A DNA stretch of 64,000 nucleotides from JADLBR01 sp964651705 (GTDB taxonomy: Bacteria > Verrucomicrobiota > Verrucomicrobiia > JADLBR01). The translations under genes and the position numbers were made by a program. The notes under the pieces were generated by a model. The model saw nothing but the letters and a program-made list of their open reading frames with translations, had not been told where the DNA came from and searched no databases. The stretch covers positions 1 to 64,000 of the forward strand of contig CAZYWZ010000017.1 of assembly GCA_964651705.1 (NCBI GenBank), given 5' to 3'. Positions 23,584-32,209 of this stretch are shown piece after piece (the stretch's first letter is position 1; the number at the start of each line of letters is the position of its first letter).

Positions 23584-26240
23584 CTCCCCGGGGGGAGCTC
23601 CAGATAGATCAGCTGCACCAGGGCGCTGAGGGCTTCCTGCGGCTTGTCGGTCGCCTCGGCGATCCGCGCCCGATAGAGGGTCACCTCTTTCTTCTCGTCC
23701 ACCTGCTGCTGTGTGCCGGGGAAGTGGCGCACGGCGGTCGCGGCCTGCGGGTATTCCTCGTGGATGAGCAGGAAGTTGATCAGGTTCAGCCAGATCTCCT
23801 GCGATCCGATTCCCCGGGCCTTGTTCCAGAGGAGGTCGATGGCCGCGCGGGGCTCATAGGGGCCATACTGTTCCTTGACCGCCTGGCTCCGGTCGGCCGC
23901 GCGCCGCACCGTCGGCGAACCGACCAGCATCCTCCGGCAGAGTGCCTTCCCCTCCTCGTACAGCCCGGCGGCCACGTGCAGCTCGATGAACTCCACCGCC
24001 GTGCGCGGCCGCTCCGGCTGCTCTGGCATCCGCATCCCGAGGAGGCGCTCCCGCACGCGGTCGCGCAGCTGGTACTGGAGTCCCTTGCCCAGCCGGTAGA
24101 CCTGCGCCTCGAAATTGTTATCCAGGTCCGGGGGGAATTCGTCGAACCACTTCTCGGGGCCGAGGCTCTTGATCAGCTGCTCGGCGATGGCCCGCCTCTC
24201 GCCCCAGGGGATCTCCGGATTGCCCCACGCCTCCGAGAGGCGCGCCACGGTGTCGGGCGAGGCCTCGAATCGGGATTCGGCCCTCAACACCTCGGACTGG
24301 ATCTCCGGCGCCATGTGCTTCTGGGAGGCCCACGTCAGGAAGGGGCGATTCATGGCCCCGAGCCTCCGCGAGAGGCTCTGCCAGAGCATCACCTGCTGCG
24401 AGGTGGGCAGGGCATCGTACACCTTGTCCAGCAGGGAGGGGGCATAGCGGCTGACCTGGTTGGCGACCCGCACGTAGAGGGGTTCCCAGTGCGACAGGCA
24501 GGTCAACGCCTTGCGGATGCCATAGGTGACCTCGGCCTCCTGGCTCTCGTCCTCGAGGCGGGGCCAGACCCAGAGGGTCCATGCCTCCCAGTTGGACGGC
24601 TGCCGGCGGACCAATTCGTCGCTCACCAGGCGCGCCATGAGCTGCGTCTCGGGCTCCATGGTCCCGCTGCGATCGAGATATTGGACCCAGCGGCGCCCGA
24701 GGCGGAGCAGCAGCACCCGCTCGTCGAGCGAGCCCTTCAGCAGGGCCTGCGTGGGCTTCGCGGCGCGGCCGGGCTGGCCGCCATCGAGCGCGAGCATCGC
24801 ATCGAGGAAGTTCTTCTGGACCCAATGCCCGTAGCCGGCGGCCGCCAGCAACAGCAGGGCGGCGCCAACGGCCATGAGGTTCCACGGCCCGGGGCTCGGG
24901 CGGCGCAGCCCCCGGTGCGGGAGGGAGGAGCGCCCTCGGTTGAATCCGAGCACGATGCTCCCCACGAGCACGATCGCCGGAAATCGCCACAGCGTCTCGC
25001 CAAGGCCATGGACCAAAAACATCCCCAGGGTGAGGGACACCAGGCAATAGGTCCGCCACGAGTCGCGGCGCACCGCCCACGCCCGCCCCAGATTCCAGCC
25101 GAGCCAGCTGACGAGCAGGGCGAGCAACACCCATCCGAATTCGATCACGAAGGTCAGGTAGCTGTGCTCCGCGTGCGTGAAAACCTTGCCTCCGCCCAGC
25201 GTAAACCGGCTATTGAAGGCGTCGGTGAAATTCCCCGGGCCAAAGCCGAAAAATGGGCTATCGAGCGAGAGTGTGATGCAGCGCTTCCAGACCTCCACGC
25301 GCGTGGCGAAGGACATGTGCTCGGTCTGGAAACGCGAGAGAACCTCGGGCCCGAACCAGGCCGCCGCGGTGACCAGCACCATGAAGGCGATGATCCCCAC
25401 GAGGCCCCCGCGCGCGCTGAGCGTGCGCCGCGAGATGGCCAGCCACCCGCCAAGGACAACGGCCCAGGAAAGAAGGCCCCCCCGGGAGGTCGTCGATGCC
25501 GCCGCGAGCGCCAGCAGGGCCGCGGCCGCCAGGGTCAGGAGTTGCGGGACGCGCGCCGCTACCGAGAACCGGCGCCCCCCGGCCTCGGCCCCGCGGGGGC
25601 GCCCGTGGCGGCGCCCGGACACCAGGATCCCGAGCGCCAGGCTCGCGTGCAATAGCGCGAAATGGGCGAAGGCGTTGCGATTGATGAAGCCCGTGTTATC
25701 GACCCCGGGAAACGTCCCCCCCGCGGCCACCGTGATGGCCCTCGCCACGGAATAGGCGACGCCAAACGTCAGGAGCGATGCGACGATCCACTCGCGCCCG
25801 TCGTCGTGGCGGCGCACCAGGATCTGCACGATCCACAGCGTCAGGCCATAGCACAGCAACGTGAGGAAAAAGACGGACCCGTCCCAGCCGTTGCGCCGAA
25901 ACACGATCTCCTCATCGCCCGAGCCCGCGACCATCAGCAGCCCGCTCAGGTCGAGCGCCAAGAGGAATGTCCCCACGCACAGGCCGCCGAAAAACAGGAT
26001 CTTGTCAGAGCGATGGAGGTGCCAGGCGGAGGCGGGCAATATCGCGACCGCCAGCAGCGTCATCACCGCCACTCCCACGAAGATGGGCAGGCGGTCGGGC
26101 CACTCCTGACCGCCCGAACTCAGGGCCGCGAGCGAGGGCAGCGCGCCCAGCGGGATCGCGAGGCATGGCTCCAGCGCCGCGCGCCATCCTGGCCCTTGCC
26201 GCGTCGTTCCCTGCCGATCCTCGCTGTGCTGCAAACCCAC
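23580..26240 (-). CDS. O-antigen ligase/polymerase (Wzy_C) with long C-terminal domain
   Basis: An 886-residue membrane protein. The first 440 residues contain about 11 hydrophobic segments. The Wzy_C signature is present: LSLDSPFFGFGPGNFTDAF and, later, THAEHSYLTFVIEFGWVLLALL, where a periplasmic loop His/Arg pair handles lipid-linked glycan. After a last helix near residues 455-475 comes a soluble tail of about 400 residues with repeated helical segments (WEAWTLWVWPRLEDESQEAE and others), TPR-like in rhythm, perhaps for protein contacts in the periplasm. Start is GTG, 12 bases after the kinase stop, with GGGGTGA upstream. It probably polymerises the exopolysaccharide. Confidence 0.82.
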   Translation of the reverse strand: MGLQHSEDRQGTTRQGPGWRAALEPCLAIPLGALPSLAALSSGGQEWPDRLPIFVGVAVMTLLAVAILPASAWHLHRSDKILFFGGLCVGTFLLALDLSGLLMVAGSGDEEIVFRRNGWDGSVFFLTLLCYGLTLWIVQILVRRHDDGREWIVASLLTFGVAYSVARAITVAAGGTFPGVDNTGFINRNAFAHFALLHASLALGILVSGRRHGRPRGAEAGGRRFSVAARVPQLLTLAAAALLALAAASTTSRGGLLSWAVVLGGWLAISRRTLSARGGLVGIIAFMVLVTAAAWFGPEVLSRFQTEHMSFATRVEVWKRCITLSLDSPFFGFGPGNFTDAFNSRFTLGGGKVFTHAEHSYLTFVIEFGWVLLALLVSWLGWNLGRAWAVRRDSWRTYCLVSLTLGMFLVHGLGETLWRFPAIVLVGSIVLGFNRGRSSLPHRGLRRPSPGPWNLMAVGAALLLLAAAGYGHWVQKNFLDAMLALDGGQPGRAAKPTQALLKGSLDERVLLLRLGRRWVQYLDRSGTMEPETQLMARLVSDELVRRQPSNWEAWTLWVWPRLEDESQEAEVTYGIRKALTCLSHWEPLYVRVANQVSRYAPSLLDKVYDALPTSQQVMLWQSLSRRLGAMNRPFLTWASQKHMAPEIQSEVLRAESRFEASPDTVARLSEAWGNPEIPWGERRAIAEQLIKSLGPEKWFDEFPPDLDNNFEAQVYRLGKGLQYQLRDRVRERLLGMRMPEQPERPRTAVEFIELHVAAGLYEEGKALCRRMLVGSPTVRRAADRSQAVKEQYGPYEPRAAIDLLWNKARGIGSQEIWLNLINFLLIHEEYPQAATAVRHFPGTQQQVDEKKEVTLYRARIAEATDKPQEALSALVQLIYLELPPGS

Positions 26241-26252
26241 GGCCGGTGGTCA

Positions 26253-28499
26253 TCACCCCCGCGAGGCGCCGACGGGCTGTTCTGGCTCCGGTGACGCCGC
26301 GGCCTTCTTCTTGTCCCCCGCCCCGCGACCCCCGGCGGCACCATAGCCGTAGGCATACGTCCCGCTCTGGTAGCGGTAATAGCCGTAGGACGGGTAGTAA
26401 CCACGGCGGAGGTCGAGCGCGTTGAGGACGGCCCCGAGGGCCGGTCGCGCGCGACGGGAGAGGATGTCCAGGGCGGTGAATGCCACGCGGGTGGGGGTGC
26501 TGTCCGATCGGAGCACCATCAGGGTCGCGTCGGCCAGCGGCGCCATGATGATCGAATCGCTGATGGCCACCAGCGGCGGGCAGTCCAAAATGACCCACTC
26601 GTAATACGTGCGCCAGTCCTCGACGAGCTGCGCCATCAGCGGCGCCTGGAGGACCCGCGCCGGATCGGGCGGCGTCTTTCCCGAGGCGATGACGTGGAGA
26701 TTCGCGAACTGCGTCGAGAAGATCTGGCTCTTCCAGTCGGACTGGCCCTGGAGGATCTCCGAGAGGCCGGTCTTGGACTTGATCTCGAAAATCCGGTGGA
26801 CGTCGCCGCGGCGCAGGTCCGCCCCGACCAGCAGGACGTTGCCGATGTCGCCCAGGGCGAGCGTGGCGGCGAGGTTGGCCGAGATGAACGTCTTGCCTTC
26901 GGAGGGCTGCGGGCTGGTGATCTGGAGCACCTGGAGCTGCCGGTGCTTGCGCTGCTGCACCAGCACCGCGCGCAGCGTCCGGAACGATTCCGCGAAGCCG
27001 GCCTGCTCGTCGTGCGCGGAGAAGAGCCGGTCGGCGGCCTTCCGCGAGGAGATGCGCATCTTCGGGATGACCCCGACGAGGTCGAGGCCGAGCTCGGTCT
27101 CGACCTGCTCGGGCGTCGCCACCTTGTGGAGGATCCGGTCGATCGCGATCACCAGGCCGCAGCCCAGCCCGATGCCGATGACCGCCGCGATGATGAGCGT
27201 CTGCCGGCGGTTCGGGCTGACCGGGGTGGAAAACAGGATGGCCGGCTCGTGGATCTGGATGTTCTCCTGCGTGGTGTCGATGCTGACGTTGATCTGGCTG
27301 AGTTTCGAGACCATCTCGTCGTAGAGCCGCTTGGTGCGCTCGACGTTGTTGACCAGCTTCTGGTACTCGGTCAACTTCTCGACCGACGTCAGGTTCTGCG
27401 TGGTCAGGCTGTTCATCTGCTTCTCGTAGACCCCGCGCTGGAGCTCCTTGGCCTCGATGTCCTGCTGCATCTGGATCTCGGCCTTCTCGGTCTCCTGCGC
27501 TAGGCGCCGCTCGGCCATCTCGATGAGCTGGGCGTTGCTCTTTAGCTTCGGGTGGGCCGGTTTGAGCATCGTGCCCATCTGCGCCTTCTGGGCCAGGAGG
27601 GTGTCGAGCTCTTTCCGGGCATCGATCCAGGAGCTGTTCTGCAAGTACTTCTGCTGCTCGTCGTTCAGCGTCGGCAGGATCTGCCCGCCGCCGGCGCCGG
27701 TCCTCGCCTGATAGAAGTAATCCTTGAGCTTGCGGAGGAGGTCGATGTCGGTCTGGAGCCTGACGACCTGGGCGGATAGCTCCGACATCTGCTTCTGCGC
27801 CGCGGAGGCGGTGCCCTCGACGTAGATGTCGGGATTCTTTTTCTGGAATTGGAAGAGCTCGTCCTCGGCGATCTTGAGTTCCTTGGCCTTCTCGCTGATC
27901 TCGCGGGCGAAGGTCTCCAGCGCGGATCCGGACAGGCCCATCTTCTGCTCGCGCTTGTATTTGATGAACTCGTCAAAGAGGGTGTCGACGAACTGGCGGG
28001 CGAATTCGCCGTTGGGGCTGTCGGCCCAGACGCGGAAGATGGACGAGATGCGGGGCAGCTCGGCGCGGAGCTTGCAATCGGGCAGGCGTCCGTACCGGTC
28101 CTGGAAATGGGAGAGGCGACGGTTGACGCGGGCCCGGAGGATGGAGCCCTCCATGATCTCGGTCTGGGTCGCGTAGAAGCGGGGGTCCACGTCGGAGTAG
28201 GCGTCGGCGACGATGTTGGCAATCCTCGGGGCGACGATCAGCTTGCCCATGGCCCGGTAGACGTCGGGCTGGTTGTTGAGGTAGACGACGGCGATCGCCA
28301 TGCTGACGGTGAATATCAGGACGACGACCCAGGCGCGGCGGCGGAGGGCCCAGAGGGACCGCTGGAAGGTGTCCCAGAGATTGGCCTGCATCACGCGGGC
28401 CCCGCCGGGGGGCCGTCCGTTGGCCCCGTCCATCCCGGCAAATTCATCCGCCGGGGCCATCCCCGGCTGGTTGCCGTTCTGTGGTTCCATCGCGTGCAT
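26253..28499 (-). CDS. Wzc-type polysaccharide copolymerase and tyrosine autokinase
   Basis: A 748-residue fusion of a Wzz chain-length domain and a BY-kinase. TM1 is at about 57-75 (WVVVLIFTVSMAIAVVYL), then a long periplasmic coiled-coil region (about 150-410), TM2 near 430-455, and the kinase. Walker A is SPQPSEGKTF (about 528-537), A' is VLLVGADLRRG, and Walker B is VILDCPP (about 635). The tail at about 697-720 holds nine tyrosines in 21 residues, the autophosphorylation cluster. A TTG 18 bases upstream overlaps the exporter stop, but the ATG (MHAMEP) is a better start. It controls polymer length with the adjacent Wza-like exporter. Confidence 0.93.
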   Translation of the reverse strand: MHAMEPQNGNQPGMAPADEFAGMDGANGRPPGGARVMQANLWDTFQRSLWALRRRAWVVVLIFTVSMAIAVVYLNNQPDVYRAMGKLIVAPRIANIVADAYSDVDPRFYATQTEIMEGSILRARVNRRLSHFQDRYGRLPDCKLRAELPRISSIFRVWADSPNGEFARQFVDTLFDEFIKYKREQKMGLSGSALETFAREISEKAKELKIAEDELFQFQKKNPDIYVEGTASAAQKQMSELSAQVVRLQTDIDLLRKLKDYFYQARTGAGGGQILPTLNDEQQKYLQNSSWIDARKELDTLLAQKAQMGTMLKPAHPKLKSNAQLIEMAERRLAQETEKAEIQMQQDIEAKELQRGVYEKQMNSLTTQNLTSVEKLTEYQKLVNNVERTKRLYDEMVSKLSQINVSIDTTQENIQIHEPAILFSTPVSPNRRQTLIIAAVIGIGLGCGLVIAIDRILHKVATPEQVETELGLDLVGVIPKMRISSRKAADRLFSAHDEQAGFAESFRTLRAVLVQQRKHRQLQVLQITSPQPSEGKTFISANLAATLALGDIGNVLLVGADLRRGDVHRIFEIKSKTGLSEILQGQSDWKSQIFSTQFANLHVIASGKTPPDPARVLQAPLMAQLVEDWRTYYEWVILDCPPLVAISDSIIMAPLADATLMVLRSDSTPTRVAFTALDILSRRARPALGAVLNALDLRRGYYPSYGYYRYQSGTYAYGYGAAGGRGAGDKKKAAASPEPEQPVGASRG

Positions 28500-28513
28500 G
28501 ATTGGCTCGGGGC

Positions 28514-29170
28514 TCAAAAACTGATCAGCTTCGAGGGCACGAAGATCTCGTCGTCGTGCCGTAGCTCGACGTCATCCTGCGGCCGCTCTTTGAGTATCCT
28601 CTTATAATCGTGGATCGTGACCTCGACGCTGCCATCGGGCTTCTTGCGCCGCAGCTCGACCTTCCTCTCGTTCCCAAACTTACCGATGCCCCCGGCGCTT
28701 GCAATGGCGCGGGTGAGGGTGAAGACCTCGTCGGCGGGGATCTCGCGGCGGCCGGGTGACCCCACCTCGCCCAGGACGTAGAGGCTCCCGGCGCGGACGT
28801 TGAGGGACATGCGGACGGTGGCGGTGTGGTAGAATTCGGCCTCGAGCCGCCTGCGGATCTCGGTCTGGAGCTGCGTGAGCGTCTTGCCGGAGGCGGGGAC
28901 CGGGCCGAGGTACGGGACGATCACATTCCCGTCCGACTGCACTTTCAGCATCTGCGGCTCCGCCGCGAAACCGAGTTCCTTGTCCTCCAATATCTCGAAG
29001 GTCAGGGCGTCGCCCGGGACGAGGACGCGATTCGAGGCGGAGGCGCTGATCGTGGGCAGGGGCTGCGAAGGGGACTCGCCCGGGGCGCTAGCGGTCCTGC
29101 CACCCGGGTTCTGGGCTGCCGTCTGTGCCATCAGCGAGATGGCGGCAATCAGAACGACGGGGTGAGGCAT
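28514..29170 (-). CDS. Wza-type polysaccharide export protein
   Basis: A 218-residue outer-membrane export protein with signal peptide (about residues 1-19; no lipobox Cys). NRVLVPGDALTFEILEDKELGF and GNVIVPYLGPVPASGKTLTQLQTEI form the Poly_export domain. VRAGSLYVLGEVGSPGRREIPADEVFTLTRAIASAGG is one SLBB domain. It is shorter than E. coli Wza and has only one SLBB repeat and no amphipathic C-terminal helix, so the adjacent beta-barrel protein may form the membrane channel, as proposed for other Gram-negative systems with separate barrel exporters. It lies 9 bases after the barrel gene. Confidence 0.9.
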   Translation of the reverse strand: MPHPVVLIAAISLMAQTAAQNPGGRTASAPGESPSQPLPTISASASNRVLVPGDALTFEILEDKELGFAAEPQMLKVQSDGNVIVPYLGPVPASGKTLTQLQTEIRRRLEAEFYHTATVRMSLNVRAGSLYVLGEVGSPGRREIPADEVFTLTRAIASAGGIGKFGNERKVELRRKKPDGSVEVTIHDYKRILKERPQDDVELRHDDEIFVPSKLISF

Positions 29171-29179
29171 CGCGGGGCA

Positions 29180-30502
29180 TCAGAAGAGGTACTGCAGACC
29201 GACCGAAAAGACGTTCTGGGAGTAATCCTGATCGGTCTCGTTCCAGTCGTCCAGGTCCACGTCCAGCTCGGACTCCTTGAGCTGGAAGGTGTACCTCGCG
29301 GTCAGGTTCAGGCTCTTGGTGAGCTGCCAGGCGTGGCCGAGGGAAAGCCTGTGGAGACCGGCCGACTCGCTCACGTCGCTCGAGGAGGAATCGTAGTAGA
29401 TGTAGGAGTAGAGGAGGTCGACGGTCCAGAACCGGAACAGGTCCCAGCCGATGTTGTAGACCAGGCTGATGGTGTCCTGATAGTTCGAGGTGACGCCGGG
29501 CTGGAGGTTCTTGAACACGTTGATGCTGTGCCGGAAGTACTTGTTGACCTCGTGGCTCAGGACGAAGCTGAAGATGATGTCGCTGAAGTCCGAGCTGTCG
29601 TCGAAGCGCCCGCCATCCTCGTACTTGTTCCATCCCCAGCCGACGGAGGCGCCGCCGGAGATGTTCCGGGTGAGGACGAACTGCGAATAGATCGAGCCGT
29701 TGACCCCGAAGCTGTCGTTCAGGTCGCCGCCGTCGTAGTAATCGTAGTTGACGCCGGCGTTGACGCCGAGGATGAGGGGGCTGGTGACGCGGAAGCCCAG
29801 GTAGGTGTTGAAATTGTCGCTCTGGCGGTCGAGGTACTCGTAGTCGTTGCCCCAGTACTTGTAGAACAGGTGGCTGTACCCGAGGCCGGTGACCACCTCG
29901 TCGTAATCGGCGTCGGCGGTCAGAGAGGTCACATTCTGGAACTGGCGGACGAGCCCGCTGCCGGTGGAATAGTTGTTGACCAGGGGGCTCGAGTAGAGCT
30001 GGAAGGTGTCGCGGAGGCGGAAGGACCAGTTGTCGGCCTCGCCATAGATCTCGAAGGCGTTGTCGCCATTCGGGAAGATGGTGAAGTTGTTGAACTCGTC
30101 GTGGTTCATGTAGAACTGCGCGCCGAAATCGAGGCTGAACTGCATGCCGTTCTCGCGGGTGAAGGGAAAGTAGTAGCCGAGCCGGGCGTTCGGGGAGATG
30201 ATGAAGTCGGGGTCCTCGTCGTCCGGTCGGAGGGAGACGTTGTCGTTGAAGGTGAAATCGACGCCGGCGCCGGCGCGGAGGTAGACGTCGCCGACCTTCA
30301 GATCGTAGCTGGCGGGGATGCCGGGCGAACCGCCCTGGTAGTTGTTGATGGCCTGCTGGTAGCCGGGGCCGCCGGGCCGGGTGGTGTCCCAGTTGCCGCC
30401 GGAGGTGCCGACGCCGGTGTACTGGGCCTGCGCGAGCGCGGGCAGGCAGAGGATTATCGCGATCAGGGCGCCGGGCGAGGCGAGCGTGCGTATCCGAGTC
30501 AT
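29180..30502 (-). CDS. Outer-membrane beta-barrel protein of the exopolysaccharide operon
   Basis: A 440-residue protein with a signal peptide ending ALAQA (about 1-26), followed by alternating aromatic strands throughout (LRAGAGVDFTFNDNVSL, ARLGYYFPFTRENGMQFSLDF and similar). It ends in LQYLF, a C-terminal Phe typical of BamA-dependent barrels. The pattern fits the putative beta-barrel porin 2 family found beside Wza/Wzc genes. Start MTRIRTLASPG has GGAGA seven bases upstream; a GTG further up overlaps the preceding gene. Its probable job is a partner pore for the short Wza-like exporter. Confidence 0.85.
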   Translation of the reverse strand: MTRIRTLASPGALIAIILCLPALAQAQYTGVGTSGGNWDTTRPGGPGYQQAINNYQGGSPGIPASYDLKVGDVYLRAGAGVDFTFNDNVSLRPDDEDPDFIISPNARLGYYFPFTRENGMQFSLDFGAQFYMNHDEFNNFTIFPNGDNAFEIYGEADNWSFRLRDTFQLYSSPLVNNYSTGSGLVRQFQNVTSLTADADYDEVVTGLGYSHLFYKYWGNDYEYLDRQSDNFNTYLGFRVTSPLILGVNAGVNYDYYDGGDLNDSFGVNGSIYSQFVLTRNISGGASVGWGWNKYEDGGRFDDSSDFSDIIFSFVLSHEVNKYFRHSINVFKNLQPGVTSNYQDTISLVYNIGWDLFRFWTVDLLYSYIYYDSSSSDVSESAGLHRLSLGHAWQLTKSLNLTARYTFQLKESELDVDLDDWNETDQDYSQNVFSVGLQYLF

Positions 30503-30534
30503 GGCAGCTATTCTCCTAAACTTCTCCCTGGCGC

Positions 30535-31290
30535 TCACGGTGTCACCGGGTCGGGTTCGTCGTCATCGTCATCGTCCTCGCGGTCGATGGTGGAGGCGAC
30601 GGTCATGCGGGCCCGATCGAGATCATATTCGGGAACCGAGAACAGGGTCGGGAGGAAGAAGTTCCGGATGTCGAACACGGCGGCCTCGCCGGCGGGGATG
30701 GGCCGGGGTTCTTCGCCGGGGTCATTGCCGGTGACGGGTCCGCCGATGATCGTCTCGATGCGCACGAAGCCGGTGACGATGCGCCGCGTGAACAGGTCGC
30801 GATTCGAGGTCGAGGAGAGGGCGCCGCCGCGTTTGCCCAGGCGCTCGACGAGGAACTTCACGAGGATGACGGTGTCCTTGGGGACGAAGACATCGACGCC
30901 CTCGGGGAGGAGGATGCGGAGGGGATCGCCGCTTTTCACTTCGATGCGGAGATCGACGTCTTTGCCGGGGTGGCGGCGACCGGGTCCGGGGTTGGTGACG
31001 GGTTGGAGGCCGGTGAGGCTGGTGTCATCCCCGGGAATCGCCTGGACCGTGAAGACGGTGAAGCCGCCGCCGGGCAGCGGGAGCCGGTACGCGCGCTCCG
31101 TGGTATCGATGTTCATCTCCTCGGCATTCTGCTCGCCGAGCCAACTGATGGTGACGCCGTTGGCGTCGATGATCGGTGTGAACTCGACGGGCTTGACGTC
31201 GTCCTTCCCGGCCCACAGGACGGACGACGTGAGGCAAAGGGCCGCGGCGATCACCCATCGCCGAGACAGACGCAGACGCATGGCGCACAT
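30535..31290 (-). CDS. Secreted hypothetical protein heading the exopolysaccharide operon
   Basis: A 251-residue exported protein with signal peptide (about 1-27, ending LWAGK). I do not recognise a family. The body is predicted beta-rich (ANGVTISWLGEQNAEEM, GFTVFTVQAIPGD, DVFVPKDTVILVKFLVERLG), and the tail is very acidic (REDDDDDDEPDP), possibly binding calcium or a cationic surface. The first ATG is well placed behind AGAGGGGG with 6 bases between. It is the first gene after the operon promoter region and precedes the barrel gene by 32 bases, so it probably assists export or anchoring of the polymer. Confidence 0.7.
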   Translation of the reverse strand: MCAMRLRLSRRWVIAAALCLTSSVLWAGKDDVKPVEFTPIIDANGVTISWLGEQNAEEMNIDTTERAYRLPLPGGGFTVFTVQAIPGDDTSLTGLQPVTNPGPGRRHPGKDVDLRIEVKSGDPLRILLPEGVDVFVPKDTVILVKFLVERLGKRGGALSSTSNRDLFTRRIVTGFVRIETIIGGPVTGNDPGEEPRPIPAGEAAVFDIRNFFLPTLFSVPEYDLDRARMTVASTIDREDDDDDDEPDPVTP

Positions 31291-31320
31291 ATTACACCCC
31301 CTCTCTAAAAGGGTGGAGTA

Positions 31321-31348
31321 ACCCTACGCGGCACGACGGGTGCGTCAA
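31321..31348 (-). promoter_or_regulatory. Candidate promoter of the exopolysaccharide operon
   Basis: On the minus strand TTGACG (31348-31343) is followed after 16 bases by TAGGGT (31326-31321). The -35 is close to consensus and the -10 is weak, which would suit an activator-controlled promoter. It lies about 30 bases before the first start codon. An AT-rich stretch upstream (31355-31385) could serve as an UP element. Confidence 0.35.
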
Positions 31349-31420
31349 TGACTTTTTGCTTGGCCATCTATTTTTATTGCAACGTTTTGGTGTCGGCTGA
31401 CAAGAGGACGGCTTTATCGA

Positions 31421-32134
31421 TCAGGCCGACCCCCGCAGGCCGATGTTGATGGCCACCGGAGGCAGGGGACCACACCGGCACTCGAGGTGGTCGCCGGGGC
31501 GAACGACGACGGCACCCTCGTCGGCCCCCGTCAGAATCACATCGCCACGACGCAGACGGATCCACCCCGCGAGGTGGGCCGATAGGGTGGCGGCAGCCGG
31601 CGGTTGGGGAGTGCCAGAGGGCGGGGCGATCGCGCGCCCATTGTGCCACAGGCACGGGGGAGGCAGGGGGTCTTTGAGCCCGAGGACTACCGTCGGGCCT
31701 AGGGTCGTAAACCCCTCGCCGGCAATGCCCACCGGCGATCCACGATCTTCCCCAGCCCTCTCCTCCCATAGCACGATGGCACTGGTGCAACCCATGGGGG
31801 CAACAAGGCCCGGATCGGCATCCCCATGGAGCACATAACATATTCGGGGAGAAGCTTTTACAACTATGTTGCCCCTTGGCACGGCCACCATGGCGCGGTG
31901 GGGTCCCAACGAGGCCGGAGGCCGCAGGCGATAACGCAGGTCGGAGGCCGTTGCAATCGCCTCGATCAGGTGGACGGGTTCTGCGGGCGGCAGTATGACG
32001 AGGTCACCGTAGTCCCATCGCTCCACGCGCGCATCGGATGCACCCGTCCCCCCTCCTTCTCTCGTGACGATCTGGCCCGTCCGATGCCCAACGAACGTCT
32101 CTCCCCCAAACCGAAATCGACCAACCTGAACCAT
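31421..32134 (-). CDS. Fumarylacetoacetate-hydrolase-fold protein with degenerate active site
   Basis: A 237-residue protein recognisable as FAH-fold from its C-terminal block: RLRRGDVILTGADEGAVVVRPGDHLECRC corresponds to the GDVIxTGTPxGVGxxxPGD signature. The N-terminal RFRFGGETFVGH also fits. The metal-binding centre (usually DYExEL plus an upstream ExE) is not recognisable in the middle, where IVLWEERAGEDRG stands in its place, and the usual TGTPAG is TGADEG. It may be a non-catalytic or specialised relative. The start at MVQVGRFRFG has no ribosome site, but a promoter places transcription at or near this ATG. It is divergent from mnmG. Confidence 0.6.
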   Translation of the reverse strand: MVQVGRFRFGGETFVGHRTGQIVTREGGGTGASDARVERWDYGDLVILPPAEPVHLIEAIATASDLRYRLRPPASLGPHRAMVAVPRGNIVVKASPRICYVLHGDADPGLVAPMGCTSAIVLWEERAGEDRGSPVGIAGEGFTTLGPTVVLGLKDPLPPPCLWHNGRAIAPPSGTPQPPAAATLSAHLAGWIRLRRGDVILTGADEGAVVVRPGDHLECRCGPLPPVAINIGLRGSA

Positions 32135-32140
32135 GCGCCG

Positions 32141-32168
32141 ATAGTAGCAACCCGTTGCGTTTTGCCAA
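32141..32168 (-). promoter_or_regulatory. Candidate leaderless promoter of the FAH-fold gene
   Basis: TTGGCA (32168-32163), a 16-base spacer and TACTAT (32146-32141) lie on the minus strand. The -10 ends 6 bases before the ATG of the FAH-fold gene, so transcription would begin at or very near the start codon. This agrees with the lack of a Shine-Dalgarno sequence. Confidence 0.4.
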
Positions 32169-32209
32169 GTCCGACTTCCCAAATGCGCCCGGGCTGCTAT
32201 GGGTCAGGC

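Noticed and set aside
23724..25655. 643-residue plus-strand frame opposite the polymerase gene
   Set aside because: Shadow of a GC-rich gene; no hydrophobic pattern, no motifs.
28826..31321. 831-residue plus-strand frame
   Set aside because: Val/Glu/Asp-rich antisense of the Wza, barrel and secreted genes; spans three real genes and their junctions.
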